64,000 nt of DNA, taken from assembly GCA_032622095.1 (NCBI GenBank), contig CP136063.1:180831956-180895955 (forward strand), written 5' to 3'. Source of the stretch: Siphonodentalium dalli (lineage: Eukaryota > Mollusca > Scaphopoda > Gadilida > Siphonodentaliidae). Made by a program: the position numbers and the translations under genes. Under the pieces are notes generated by a model, which was not told the origin of the DNA, did no database searches, and was given only the letters and a program-made list of their open reading frames with translations. Positions 1 to 12,434 of this stretch are shown piece by piece. How positions within the stretch are numbered: the first letter of the stretch is position 1; every line of letters starts with the position of its first letter.

Positions 1-900
1 TCAACACAATCCTGTCTGCCTCCTCATCTAAATCCTGTTTTTTATCAGTGTAACACTTTTCATTTATAATGAATTTGGCCATATTTCGAAAACAAACGAC
101 ATCCTTCCGTCCCTTAACCTCGGCGAAGAAAATGAATTCTGCATAGTATTCCTCTGAGTTACCTTTCAAACCTCTGACTCGCCTGCGAATTCAACCATTC
201 TGGAATGTAACTCACTAACAGTGTATAATTCAGCACCAGCTTCTGTCTCGAGCCAATTACAAATCGTTTCGAACCAATGTTTCATACCCTGATCTGATCT
301 TCGACCTGCTTTTCCTGTCTCGGGTTGACTCACATCCTTGCCTTGCAAGAATCGAGTCAGATATCCGTGGTGGTAAACGGCCTATGCTGCTACCAAGTCA
401 ATGCGCCCTTGAATGCGCTTCTCCACGTCATATGCTAAAGCATCCTGTCTGTGCGCACAGCATTGTAAGAGCTTGTCCCTGAAAGGGATGGTCTCTACTT
501 GGCTCATTGGTGTGGACCTATCTGGGTGTCTAACATCAGTGCTTGTATGAACTCCACGTATTAAGCAGTCTTCTGCTATATTGATTGGCGTTGCATCAGA
601 TCGTAGTCTTTTCGCTTCTGAAACCACCAAATTATCTTGTGTCTTTCTTTTTGTGTCGGTAAAATCTCTCCGGCAACCTGCATGCACCAGCACTTTGTCG
701 ACAGGCGTCACCTGGCTGCGCGCGGTGAGGTATTGTTTCAAATTAGGTCGCCCCCGTTGTCCGCAAAAGCTTATGAGAGTCACAATACCTTTTGCCCCCA
801 CCTTTACCGGTGGATCATTAACAAAACCACATATGACACAGAGGTCTTCAGCTGGGTTAAGCTCATCGCCGACGGTACGATTGTCGGCCATTATCAACAA
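1..900 (-). pseudogene. Decayed copy of a lineage-expanded uncharacterised protein (truncated by window edge)
   Basis: Read leftward from about 900, the frame begins MADNRTVGDEL and has a Cys pair (CVICG) near the start and a later HAGC, a possible metal site. It runs to LVAA, where a TAG at 382-384 stands. The same frame then continues with AVYHHGYLTRFLQGK and KHWFETICNWLE, and ends at a TGA near 167. A -1 shift picks up GRKDVVCFRNMAKFIINEK down to the window edge. From memory of relatives, the block after LVAA normally reads E-A-x-Y-H, so the TAG appears to replace a conserved Glu codon. A short stretch also seems to be missing at the frameshift. The family is abundant in marine invertebrates, has no known function, and may be spread by transposons. 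A dead copy is the best call; the family link rests on motif recall only. Confidence 0.6.
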
Positions 901-1888
901 TGAGAAATGAAATAGAGCGAGAATAGATATGCAATAATAAAACAGAACACGAGAACAACGAATGAAGCAATCAAATTAACCAAAACAAATCTCCTGCGTA
1001 CGTTGTTTCAACAGGAAACATGTGTCCGACTCCTAAAAAAGCTACTTTTACAACTTTCACAATTAGAGATACAAATCGAAGTGATATATTAGAAACAACT
1101 GAACAATGCGACTTGTGGTTTGCACAACTGCAGTGAAGTGCGTTATGTCGTTCTATGATAACGTGCTTTATCACTGGAGCGCACACATGGCTTATTGTGG
1201 TGTTTTCCTCCAACGCTCACAAAACGCTCTTTATGTATGGTATTTTACTCAACGCTCTTTATTGGTGGGGGCAAATATGGCTTACACTGTGGTGGGTCAT
1301 GTTGTCGTATCATCATATGACAATTATCCATGCGAACTTGCCACGAATTAGTGGTTTGCGAGCTAACACAAGTAAACTGTTTGTATTTATCTGCATTACG
1401 AAATTTTGTGGCATAATGACGAAACGTCCTGTATTCAAATGACTGTAAAAAAAATTCCCCAAAGCGGATTTTAGCGGATTTTGGATATATTGTTGTCCAA
1501 ACATTCCCGGGCAAAATGACACCAAAACTGGCTTTATAACAATTTTTTCTACGTTCACCCTCCAAAATCACCACAACGACTATACTAATAGATGGGGAGT
1601 CGAGTTGCAGTAGCTATGCCAAACATGAACTTGGATTGAAAATGCATTAATTGTAGCTGGCTATCATATACAGACCTTGAATTGGAAATTTTTCTTGTAT
1701 GGCATTGCTTTAGAATTGCATGAATTCTATATGGCTTCTGTGGCTTTTTCTAAGGCATCGCCTTTTGTCGTAGTTAATTTCAAGGGCTGCATACACAACA
1801 CTGTTCAGGAAGTCTAACAAACCAAATATTCTCCTGCGAACCGACCTCATAAAAACTATTGCGCTATCAATCAAAGGAATAAACCACT
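901..1888. other. Intergenic stretch, nothing recognised
   Basis: AT-rich DNA with short overlapping open frames on both strands and no recognisable protein, terminal repeat or RNA gene. It includes an imperfect local duplication around 1190-1300, where phrases such as CAACGCTC and ATGGCTTA recur. Confidence 0.4.
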
Positions 1889-2147
1889 TAAGGGCCCAAA
1901 ATAAGTGGACCTGGCCGGTTTTCATACTTGATCAAGACATTGTTGATCAACTCTGATATCAACAAAATCTGTTGATATTTGTTAAAGCTAATGCACTATC
2001 ATGACCAATGTTCATGAAAATAAACTAGTTAAGGGTCGTAACTTGTAAGGCAGACTTGGCCAGTTTTTGAATATGATCAAGACACTGTTGACTCAGTGTT
2101 GAGCAAGTTTCAACTAGAGGTGTGACTGTCCCAATGGGACTACGGAT
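1889..2147. repeat. Degenerate tandem repeat with GATCAAGACA and TGTTGATATTTG motifs
   Basis: Two imperfect units share a TGGACCTGGCC-like phrase, GATCAAGACA and TGTTGATATTTG, with a period of about 145-150 bp. The same phrases return at 2912-3180 on the other side of the 2148-2912 element. That element therefore appears to have inserted into this older repeat. Confidence 0.5.
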
Positions 2148-2912
2148 ACCCCCCTGTTTTTAAAATACTAAGATGTTTCACATGTCAGTAAACATTTAGT
2201 TAAAATAATAAAATAACAGTTCCCATTGCAGGTGTACAACCATAACCCTAATCTTAAACCTATTGACCGAAAAATGTAGGAATAAAAGCTTGGACAAAAT
2301 TGTGTATGTTGCGAAAAAAAAATCTAAGTCGAAAAATGGGAATAACTCCACACAAAAAATGTCGGACAGACGTCATAATCACAGATGCACAGGTTCCCAT
2401 GGTACTAAATATCAGTGCCAAGATTAAAAAACATTGACCGAAAAATGTAGGAATAAAAGCTCGGACAAAATTATGCATGTTGCAAAAAAAGTTTCTAAGT
2501 CGAAAAAGGGGGATAACTCCACCAAAATATGTCAGACAGACGTCATAATCGCAGGTGCACAAGTTCCCGTGGTACTAAATATCTGAGCCACATTTTTAAA
2601 AAATTGACCGAAAAATGTAGGAATAAAAGCTCGGACAAAAGTATACATGTTGCGAAAAATTTCTAAGTCGAAAAAGGGGAGATAACTCAAAACAAAAAAA
2701 GTCTGACAGACGTCATAATCGCAGGTGCACAGGTTCCCATGGTTGTTGATGTCTGTGCCAAGTTTCACGTAAATTGATCAAAAAACGACAGAGAAAAACT
2801 CCGGACAAATTTGTGTCCACGGACGGACGACGACGAACGGACGGACGGACGGACAAGCTGACTCCAGTATCCCCCCCCCCTAACTTCGTTGCGGGGGGTA
2901 TAAATACTGTAT
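2148..2912. repeat. Non-coding element with three ~170 bp internal tandem units
   Basis: The phrase GACCGAAAAATGTAGGAA begins near 2266, 2436 and 2606, giving a unit of about 170 bp. Each unit carries CTAAGTCGAAAAA, GGATAACTC and CAGACGTCATAATC. The element opens with GGATACCCCCCT and closes with GCGGGGGGTATAA, which are inverted to each other. Near the right end is an ACGG-rich microsatellite (2822-2852). No protein is encoded. The design matches the other short-palindrome plus tandem-unit families in this window. Confidence 0.6.
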
Positions 2913-2946
2913 ATCAACAAAATCAGTTGATATTTGACCTTATAAG

Positions 2947-3009
2947 CCAGTGCATTCTCTTATATATGGGAAGCTCCCTATGCATATATAAGAGAATGCA
3001 CTGGCACAT
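2947..3009. repeat. Single hairpin of the paired-hairpin family (right half)
   Basis: Arms GCCAGTGCATTCTCTTATAT and its reverse complement flank a short loop containing GAAGCTCCCTATGC. The sequence after it (GGCACATGATATTTAATGCT) matches the flank of the copy at 40719-40888, so this is probably a 5'-truncated member of the same family. Confidence 0.65.
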
Positions 3010-3189
3010 GATATTTAATGCTGCACCAGCATCCAGCGCAGCTGGAGGTCACAAAGGACTGTAATTCTGCCCAAAGCAGGTGGACCTGGCTGTATTTGAG
3101 CTCGATCAAGACATTGATCGACATTGAGCAAATCTCTTATACTGAATATCAACAAATATTTGTTCAAGTTAGTGAGCTATAACCATCTG

Positions 3190-3675
3190 TAGACACCCTC
3201 CGCCTGTTCGAAAACCGATCTCACAACCGATCTCACCAACCTATAGGTCATATGTTTGAAAAACTCAACCAAACGAGAGGCCGATCACGATCGGCAGATG
3301 TTTAACCCATACCTTGGCGATAGCGATCAGCTATTTTTATAAATCCTTACATCAACCTTTTCATGAGTGCTAAAGTTTCAACAATTCACACTTAATATAG
3401 TGATCGTGCGAAAAATATTTAGTTATCACATTGTGTCAACAGGATTGGTGGAGGATGTTAATATTTTTAAGCAAATAAACCAAATGACCCTCACTATGCA
3501 GGTTAGGGGTGTGTTCTCATCAACTATGCCATCAACTACATGTATAAACATAATCAATTGAAATATTTGAGTTATCAAATCATATAGAATGGGGTTAATC
3601 TTACCCAAACTAATGAACTGATAAACACAAAATAGTCTATACAAAGCATGTCATTGGATTTAAAAACCCATACAA
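3190..3675. other. No gene recognised
   Basis: Low-complexity AT-rich DNA between two repeat blocks, with no recognisable ORF, terminal repeat or RNA signature. Confidence 0.35.
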
Positions 3676-5144
3676 TGAAAGTGTCAATGACACTGTAGCT
3701 CAACTTAGGTAGGGGAATAATTTAATGGTTGACAGTAAATGGAGGAATAGGAAAGGTGCTAATTTAAATGTCTAACCTGCGCCAAAGGATTTAGTGATGC
3801 AAAGAGTAAAATACAAGATGGCTTCTGGTGGCCATTTTTTTTGGCCAATTGACCCCAAAAGAACTCGTTCCCATCTACGTATAATTGTTAACATCCATGA
3901 CAAATTTTATGAAGATCTGACCAAAGCTACAAATTTCATGATGATCAGACGAACAGTACGACCTGTAGACCACGCCAATGGATTGAATTTTGAAATCCAA
4001 GATGGCCGCTGGCAGCCATGTTTTTTGGCCGAATGACCCCACAATGATTCGTTCCCATCTACATGTCAATGTCAACATTCATGATAAATTTCATAAAGAT
4101 TAGACCAAAGGTACAACCTGTAGCCCGTGCCAAAGGATTTAGTCATGCAAAGAGTAAAATCCAAGATGGCTGCTGGTGGCCATGTTTTTTGGCCGAACGA
4201 CTCAAAAATCACTCGTTCCCATCTACATGTCAGTGTTAACATCCATGACAAATTTAATAAAGATCAGACCAAAGGTATGACCTGTAGCCCACACCAAAGG
4301 ATTTAGTCATGCAAAGAGTAAAATGCTGGTGGCCATGTTTTTTGACCGAATGACCCCAAAACGACTCCTTCCCATCTAAATGTCATTGTTATAATCCATG
4401 ACAAATTTCATGACCATCTGACCAAAGCTACGACCTGTAGCCCGCACCAAAGGATTTAGTCATGCAAAGAGTAAAATCCAAGATGGCTGCTGGCGGCCAT
4501 GTTTTTTGACCGAATGACCTCAAAACGACTCGATCCCACCTACATGACAAATTTCATGATGATCAGACGAACAGTACGACCTGTAGCCCGCGCCAATGGA
4601 TTGAATTTTGAAATCCAAGATGGCCGCCAGCGGCCATGTTTTTTGGCCGAATGGCCCCACAATGATTTGTTCCCATCTACATGTCAATGTCAACGTTCAT
4701 GACAAATTTTATAAAGATTAGACCAAAGGCAACCTATAGCCCGCGCCAAAGGATTTAGTCATGCAAAGAGTAAAATCCAAGATGGCTGCTGGTGGCCATG
4801 TTTTTTGGCCGAACGACTCCAAAATCACTCGTTCCCATCTACATGTCAGTGTTAACATCCATGACAAATTTCATAAACTTCCGACCAACACAACGACCTG
4901 TAGCCCACGCCAAAGGATTTAGTCATGCAAAGAGTAAAATCCAAGATGGCTGCTGGCAGCCATGTTTTTTGGCCGAACGACCCCAAAATCACTCGTTCCC
5001 ATCTACATGTCATTATTAACATCAATGACAAATTTCATGATGATCAGACAAACAGTACAACCTGTAGCCCGCGCCAATGGATTGAATCTTGAAATCCAAG
5101 ATGGCTGCCAGCGGCCATGTTTTTTGGCCGAATGACCCCAAAAT

Positions 5145-6069
5145 TAGGGTTGAAACGATTAATCGACTAGTCATAGACGACGCTGAAATGTCAGAACGTC
5201 GACTCTGAATTTTGCCGTCGACTAGTCGGAATATAGTGTATTAGTTTCATGTATAACGTTTTCAAGATCGATTCCGGCATAAACGGTGTTAACTGCGCGT
5301 AAGTTATGGTAAGTATAACGTTTGGTGGCACCCAGAATTGACAGTGTTATTAGTATAGACACACACGGACCGGTGACCCGACTATTAATTGGACGAATGA
5401 AATTGACAACACAATGTCTCACTCGTTGTTTGAGGTCAAAGACATGATGGCAATGATAGACGCGGCTTTGTAGTTTGTCCGAGACCGCTTTGATACAGAC
5501 ACTGTGTATATTTCCATTGATCTCGCACCGTCAGATTATGATGCGACGCTGGGTGAAGGTCGCTTAAGGTGACGTCATTGGTGCTACCGTATATAAATGA
5601 TACTGACATTAAGAACTGGCTATCGTGTTCTACAATGTAGCCTATACTATAGGGCGTATTTAGTCGGAACATTAACATTTTATAGTGACACCGCTCGGCA
5701 CCGGTTTATTGGTGATCACGTGACTAAACGAAATAATCTCGAACGCTGATATTAAATTTAAAACCTGTAAAATGATCGTGTATCTAATCATTATCCACCA
5801 CATGTCTAATTATATAATTACATTCAGTGTGTTGGATAAATATCAAGATGTTTACAGTATTATTTCCCAAATAAATAGGTGTGTATGCAGGGAAATGCGC
5901 AACGCAATAGAACGCCATTGCATCAGTCATCAGTGTACGCCATGTACGATGAATTTTCCGTCCAATGTTATGTTTGAAAGTTTTGATATCGGGTACCGAC
6001 TAGTCGACGCAACGCGACTTTTGGGCCTCGACTAGTCGACTCTGAAATTCACTAATCGTTTCAACACTA
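5145..6069. mobile_element. hAT-like non-autonomous transposon, copy 1, with 8-bp target duplication
   Basis: The element begins TAGGGTTGAAACGATTA and ends with the inverted form of TAGTGTTGAAACGATTA. It is flanked by identical 8-bp CCCAAAAT at 5137-5144 and 6070-6077, and the array reads through intact once the element is removed. Near both ends lie repeated CGACTAGTCG motifs. It is 925 bp long with no recognisable transposase; its open frames (up to 87 codons) match nothing I know. An 8-bp duplication with TAGNG-type ends is characteristic of the hAT superfamily. Confidence 0.8.
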
Positions 6070-6396
6070 CCCAAAATGACTCGTTCCCATCTACATGTCA
6101 ATGTCAACATTCAGGACAAATTTCATAAAGATCAGACAAAAGGTACGACCTGTAGCCCGCGCCAAAGGATTTAGTCATGAAAATAGTAAAATCCAAGATG
6201 GCTGCTGGCAGCCATGTTTTTTGGCCGAACGACCCCAAAATCACTCGTTCCCATCTACATGTCATTATTAACATCAATGACAAATTTCATGATGATCAGA
6301 CAAACAGTACAACCTGTAGCCCGCGCCAATGGATTGAATCTTGAAATCCAAGATGGCTGCCAGCGGCCATGTTTTTTGGCCGAATGACCCCAAAAT

Positions 6397-7321
6397 TAGG
6401 GTTGAAACGATTAATCGACTAGTCATAGACGACGCTGAAATGTCAGAACGTCGACTCTGAATTTTGCCGTCGACTAGTCGGAATATAGTGTATTAGTTTC
6501 ATGTATAACGTTTTCAAGATCGATTCCGGCATAAACGGTGTTAACTGCGCGTAAGTTATGGTAAGTATAACGTTTGGTGACACCCAGAATTGACAGTGTT
6601 ATTAGTATAGACACACACGGACCGGTGACCCGACTATTAATTGGACGAATGAAATTGACAACACAATGTCTCACTCGTTGTTTGAGGTCAAAGACATGAT
6701 GGCAATGATAGACGCGGCTTTGTAGTTTGTCCGAGACCGCTTTGATACAGACACTGTGTATATTTCCATTGATCTCGCACCGTCAGATTATGATGCGACG
6801 CTGGGTGAAGGTCGCTTAAGGTGACGTCATTGGTGCTACCGTATATAAATGATACTGACATTAAGAACTGGCTATCGTGTTCTACAATGTAGCCTATACT
6901 ATAGGGCGTATTTAGTCGGAACATTAACATTTTATAGTGACACCGCTCGGCACCGGTTTATTGGTGATCACGTGACTAAACGAAATAATCTCGAACGCTG
7001 ATATTAAATTTAAAACCTGTAAAATGATCGTGTATCTAATCATTATCCACCACATGTCTAATTATATAATTACATTCAGTGTGTTGGATAAATATCAAGA
7101 TGTTTACAGTATTATTTCCCAAATAAATTGGTGTGTATGCAGGGAAATGCGCAACGCAATAGAACGCCATTGCATCAGTCATCAGTGTACGCCATGTACG
7201 ATGAATTTTCCGTCCAATGTTATGTTTGAAAGTTTTGATATCGGGTACCGACTAGTCGACGCAACGCGACTTTTGGGCCTCGACTAGTCGACTCTGAAAT
7301 TCACTAATCGTTTCAACACTA
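6397..7321. mobile_element. hAT-like non-autonomous transposon, copy 2 (made by segmental duplication)
   Basis: This is nearly identical to the copy at 5145-6069, again flanked by CCCAAAAT (6389-6396 and 7322-7329). Because the surrounding array sequence is duplicated too, it arose by tandem duplication and not by a second transposition. Confidence 0.8.
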
Positions 7322-8466
7322 CCCAAAATGACTCGTTCCCATCTACATGTCAATGTCAACATTCAGGACAAATTTCATAAAGATCAGACAAAAGGTACGA
7401 CCTGTAGCCCGCGCCAAAGGATTTAGTCATGAAAATAGTAAAATCCAAGATGGCTGCTGGCGGCCATGTTTTTCGGCCGAACGACCCCAAAATGACTCGT
7501 TCCCATCTACATGTCAATATTAACATCCATGACAAATTTCATGATGATCAGACGAACAGTACGACCTGTAGCCAGCGCCAATGGATTGAATTTTGAAATC
7601 TAAGATGGCCGCGTCATGTTTTTTGGCCGAATGACCCCACAATGATTCGTTCCCATCTACATGTCAATGTCAACATTCATGACAAATTTCATAAAGATTA
7701 GACCAAAGGTACAACCTGTAGCCCGCGCCAAAGGATTTAGTCATGCAAAGAGTAAAATCCAAGATGGCTGCTGGCGGCCATGTTTTTTGGCCGAACGAGA
7801 CCAAAATCACTCGTTCCCATCTAAATGTCATTATTAACATCAATGACAAATTTCATGATGTTCCGATCGAAGCTACGAACTGTAGCCAGTGCCAAAGTAT
7901 TTAGTCATGCAAAGAGTAAAATCCAAGATGGCTGCTGGCGGCCATGTTTTTTGGCCGAACAACTCCAAAATCACTCGTTCCCATCTACATGACAGTGTTA
8001 ACATCCATGACAAATTTCATAAACTTCCGACCAAAACAACGACCTGTAGCCCGCGCCAAAGGATTTAGTCATGCAAAGAGTAAAATCCAAGATGGCTGCC
8101 CGCAGCCATGTTTTTTGGCCGAACGACCCCAAAATCACCTGTTCCCATCTACATGTCATTATTAACATCAATGACAAATTTCATGATGATCAGATGAACA
8201 GTACGACCTGTAGGCCGCGCCAATGGATTGAATCTTGAAATCCAAGATGGCTGCCAGCGGCCATGTTTTTTGGCCGATTGACCCCAAAATGACTCGTTCC
8301 CATCTACATGTCAATGTCAACATTCATGACAAATTTCATGAAGATCAGACCAAAGGTACAACCTGTAGCCCGCGCCAAAGGAAATTGTTGACAGACACAC
8401 GCACACACGGACGACGGACGCCAAACCATGGCAATAGCTCAAACTTACAAAAGTAAGTTGAGCTAA

Positions 8467-9179
8467 TAAGTCAGTCTCAAGAATACCAGCACCATTAATA
8501 TTACCCTGGAGCCCAAATGCAATTGAGGGAATTTAAAAATAAGACATTTCCTCTAATGATGAATATTCAATTGGTGATTTATTGAAACCCTTACGGAACC
8601 TGGATCAAAGTGAAAGGGATAATATTATATCTGCTTATCGCATAATATGTGTCTATGGAATGGTTTAATTTTAATCCCAAATCCATGCAAATCAAAAGTG
8701 GATCACCATCAACCTGGACATAATATAGGAGAATGATCACATGAAAAGCATCAAAACCATATGATGTGTGGAGAGGGTTAATCATTTTCAATGACATCAT
8801 ATCATGGAACTAAGGAATGTGTGGATTAATTTTTGTCTAAGATAAGACAACAGTGTCTGTAAACAACAATGTCTGTAAAACATCCCTACAAAGTAACAAT
8901 GGACTATTCCAATTTAATATTTTAGAATAGGTGTCCTATAGTGTGTACATTAACTAATGTAATGAACAAAGGGGTTAACTTAATATATCACAGAAAACAG
9001 AACTCCACCAGATAGTAATCAATCAATTTGACATTATGATAAACAAATCCTACCAGCCAGTGGTACCACTATCAGGCTTTATAGCATGTCATATCTAATG
9101 TCCATAGTGATAATTAACTCATTTCAATAACACACATGGTCTGTTAGATATGTTCTCTTAAAATTCCCAGCAGTAATTA
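8467..9179. other. No gene recognised
   Basis: AT-rich intergenic DNA. A short ACAACARTGTCTGTAAA phrase is locally duplicated near 8847-8880. No protein, terminal repeat or RNA signature was recognised. Confidence 0.35.
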
Positions 9180-9945
9180 CTTGAATTATAAAGGGTCATA
9201 ACTCTGTTAAAATATATCGGATCAAACCCATAATCGTACTCGATCTGTATTTAGGGGTGATAAATTCATATACCAAATTTGGTGTTGATCAGATGAAAAA
9301 TGTTTTGAGTCATAGCAGCTTGGGTGAATTCTAAGTAAACATAAGAGTGAAAAGGGTTAATTAAACAATACCAAAAACCATACAGACGAAGAACGTGCTA
9401 AGAAAAACCTAGGTAAGAAATATGAGGCAGATCAGAAGAAATATGTTCAACTTATTGCATTGGATAGCATGTGTGTAAAGGGTTAATTATTTTCTAAACC
9501 GATCAACCAATCAATACCAAAAACTATACAGATGAGGGGCGTGTCATCATAAACCTACATATCAAATATGAACACAATCGGAGAAAAAATACTTCGGTTA
9601 TAGCATCGGATTTATTTATTTTTTATTTTCGAAAAATGGGTCATAACTCCTTTAAAATAAATCGAATCAAACCCATATTCGAACTCGATCTGTATTTTGG
9701 TTCCGATCAGATAAAAATTGTTTGAGTTATGACAGCATGCGTGAATTCGAAGTTGAAAAAGGGCCATAACTCCGTAAAAAAAACCTCGGATCAAACCCAT
9801 ATTTGAACTTGATCTGTATTTTGGACTGAGAAACTCATATACAAAATTTGGTTCCGATCGGATAGAAAATATTTGAGTTATCGCACCATGCGTAAAGTGT
9901 CTAAGGACAGACAGACAGATGGATGGACGCACGACGAGTGGTCAA
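9180..9945. repeat. Tandem-repeat element with GGTCATAACTC motif
   Basis: Repeated phrases GGTCATAACTC, GATCAAACCCATA and ACTCGATCTGTATT occur near 9190, 9640 and 9765, with degenerate units between. The spacing of the last two is about 120 bp. It ends in a GACAGACAGACAGATGGATG tract. No protein is encoded. Confidence 0.55.
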
Positions 9946-12434
9946 TGCGGACGTCGACATTATGTTTACCATTCTATGGTATGGGTAAACATAAAAATAA
10001 ATATATTGACAAAGTGAGCCCCAAAAATATAAGGAAACAAGAAAGCATTTCTTTGTTTACATTTCAACATTAGAATATGGACATTCAACATGCTACCGAA
10101 GGAATACAAGCATGAGATCATTGGCTGTTCTGTAGAGTATCAGTAACATTACCACTACCTTGTGAGCAGCTGGGTAAACTTCTGTAACAGTGTTCATTGG
10201 GTGGTGTCTGAATGTGTGCCCAATGAGAGTAGGGCTGCAATGATACACTCCTGACCAGGGTTGGCACTGGACCAAAAAAAATTCTCTCGCCTAAATGTTG
10301 GCCATTTTTTTGTTTTGCCAAATTCCAAAAAGAACTTGTCAAATTGAATTGAATTCCCATTTAAAATTAAATGGATCCACATTTACACACAAAATAGTTA
10401 CTAAGTGTAATTATAGATATACTGTCAGAATTGAGGGTCCCCGTATCATCCAGCTAGGCCTAAAAAAAGAGCTTTGTTTCCGCTATTAACGGACTGAAAA
10501 AATAGGGTAGGTAGGCATGTAAAACTTTTTGATTTTTTTTCTATTTTGTTTGTCAATATCTTCCAATTATTTCAACAACATAATGCCCAACCACAATGTT
10601 TAACCCCAAGTACCAACAGGCAGGTGAATACAGTGTATAAAGAACATTAAACTTTTTCGCAAACCATTTTATCTTTATTTGGAATAATCCTGTTTTAAGA
10701 TGAAGTAGGGACATAGTCATATGTCAAAGGTGACAGGGTTTCCTCTAGTGTTTTAAAATGTATAGTCCGTAGAACCTAGGATAGGACGGGGCGACCATGG
10801 TTTGGCCCGTGTAAGTCAATTTTTAAATTCCATGCTCAAAAACACTGTTTCTTTGCAACAGAGAATAGTGCTAGGCAGTTATATTGGGCTATAAAAATAA
10901 CTGTCATAATTTTAAAATCACACTGCATTACACCCGATTACATGTTATTTTAATAAATATTGTATGAAATTTCACCGAATTTATCATCTGTGAACAAAAG
11001 ACAACCCTGGTCACCAATATAGATATCATCGTAATATCATATCAATCTAATGTCTAAACTAATCCGGAATTACTACTTATGAAATTGTCAACGGGACTAT
11101 TTAATAAAGTTAATTTGATGGTACATGATCATACATTTTGCATTTAAATTCATAATTTTCCGACAGAAATATATGGATGGATTAACAGATGATTGATTAG
11201 TACATACCAGATAAAACATATCTCAAATTCAAGTCAATCATGTCTGCGCATGTTCCCCCCCCCCCCCCCCCCCCACCCTCCACCTGTCTAACACATGGTC
11301 TTTCTTGCCAAAATCATACTTTTGATATGGAAAATCAAGCTTGTTTTTGCCGTTACCTTAGATGGCAACATGGGAGATATCATCTCCCTAAATAGTGCCA
11401 CTTCTCCCAATTTTTGCGTAAGGGAGAAGTGACTACACAATGTACCTCCCATACACTATCAAACAGCATTTTTAAGTGTGTATTTACTGATTGTAATGGT
11501 ATACTTAGTCATTTTAGTATTTTTTTAAATGGGCTCTTGTAAGGCATATTATTATCCATCCCTCAACCAACACTATTTCTGATTGGGCTAAAGCCGTCAC
11601 ATGATAATCCAGAAAAAAAGTCATATTGGACTCCCGAAAGTCATATTGGACTCGAATTGAGTCCAATATGACTTTTATAAAAGTTATTGGGATTCGGTGA
11701 CTTCACAAAATCAGAAATGTTAAATTCTACTGAAATTTCCAAATTAATGCTCCGATTTTCACACTACTGAATCTTTGGACAAATTATGAGGGAGTGAGAC
11801 ACCCAACCCGGTCACCATGTGCCAGGGAAGAGTACATGTACATCCTGTAATTATACAATAATTTGGATAAACATACAGATGGATAATAAAAATGTCATTA
11901 TACAATGTGTGCAGTACCGGGTATGTGTTTTCTTGTATGACTTTTGACCACAACCTGGACTTGTACAAGAAAAACATATTCTCTACACAACATTGTATAA
12001 TAACTTTATAATACATATAGTTCTCATAGTATAGTATAATACTTATACTAGATCATAGAATGCTGATGTAGGGGTGCAAGTTGAACTTCACACACATTAT
12101 GACTTCTCCCTGACAAGATTCCACTTTTACCAATTTGAATCTTCTAGGCGGTCCCTGCCCGACCCGATATTTATGCATGTATCATTTCCCTCCTTTTAGG
12201 GAATGACTCATTGAACTTGGAGAAAATTGAAAATATCCAATGGTTTAAGAACCCTTTGATCTGTTGCAGTTTGTGGCAGTGGTGACAGGTCATCAGAAAC
12301 CAAATACAACCGGACCTATACAAAACAATTCTTTTTATATCGATTTACACTCCCTTTATTTATTATTTGTTGAGCACCAAAATAAGTGGAAACCATGCAT
12401 GACCAATGCTGTTTAATTATCTTAATAAAAATTT
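9946..12434. other. Intergenic region with small repeat fragments
   Basis: No gene was recognised. At about 10457-10530 lies a fragment matching the right end (inverted) of the 31895-32701 element: AGGCCTAAAAAAA, then TTTGTTTCCGCTA and TAGGTAGGCATG. A long C tract lies near 11257-11274. A perfect hairpin is at 11638-11676 with arms AAAGTCATATTGGACTC, one arm of which is also duplicated just upstream. Confidence 0.4.

Larger units (their letters stand above)
4941..7444. repeat. Recent tandem duplication, 1252 bp unit, two copies
   Basis: The segment from about 4941 to 6192 (array repeat plus a hAT-like insertion) is repeated at about 6193-7444. I found only two substitutions inside the hAT-like element: GGTGGCACC near 5320 versus GGTGACACC near 6572, and AATAGGTG near 5876 versus AATTGGTG near 7128. 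The junctions fall inside the 165 bp array, which suggests unequal crossover between array units. Confidence 0.85.
3676..8466 (+). repeat. Pearl-like element: 165 bp tandem array with palindromic ends
   Basis: It opens with AGTGTCAATGACACT (a palindrome) followed by GTAGCTCAACTTAGG. It closes with a hairpin whose arms are AGCTCAACTTAC and GTAAGTTGAGCT, preceded by an ACACACGGACGACGGACG tract. Between them are many copies of a unit of about 165 bp with phrases such as AAGGATTTAGTCATGCAAAG, AAGATGGCTGCTGGCGGCC and ACTCGTTCCCATCTACATGT. Some units are shortened, and two unit subtypes alternate (ATTTAGTCATGC versus TGGATTGAATTTTG). The short open frames are only the repeat read through, not genes. 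The unit length and design recall bivalve pearl/CvA repeats, which have been linked to non-autonomous Helitron-type elements; that link is inference. Confidence 0.75.

Noticed and set aside
3794-4036. Many short similar open frames in the 165 bp arrays (FFGRTTPK, HVFWPNDPK, SKMAAGGHVFWP types)
   Set aside because: They are translations of the same tandem repeat in different frames, differ in frame from unit to unit and contain no conserved protein features.
5772-6035. 87-codon ORF repeated at 7024-7287 with one difference
   Set aside because: The identity is explained by the recent tandem duplication of the whole element; there is no independent evidence of coding, and no transposase motif.
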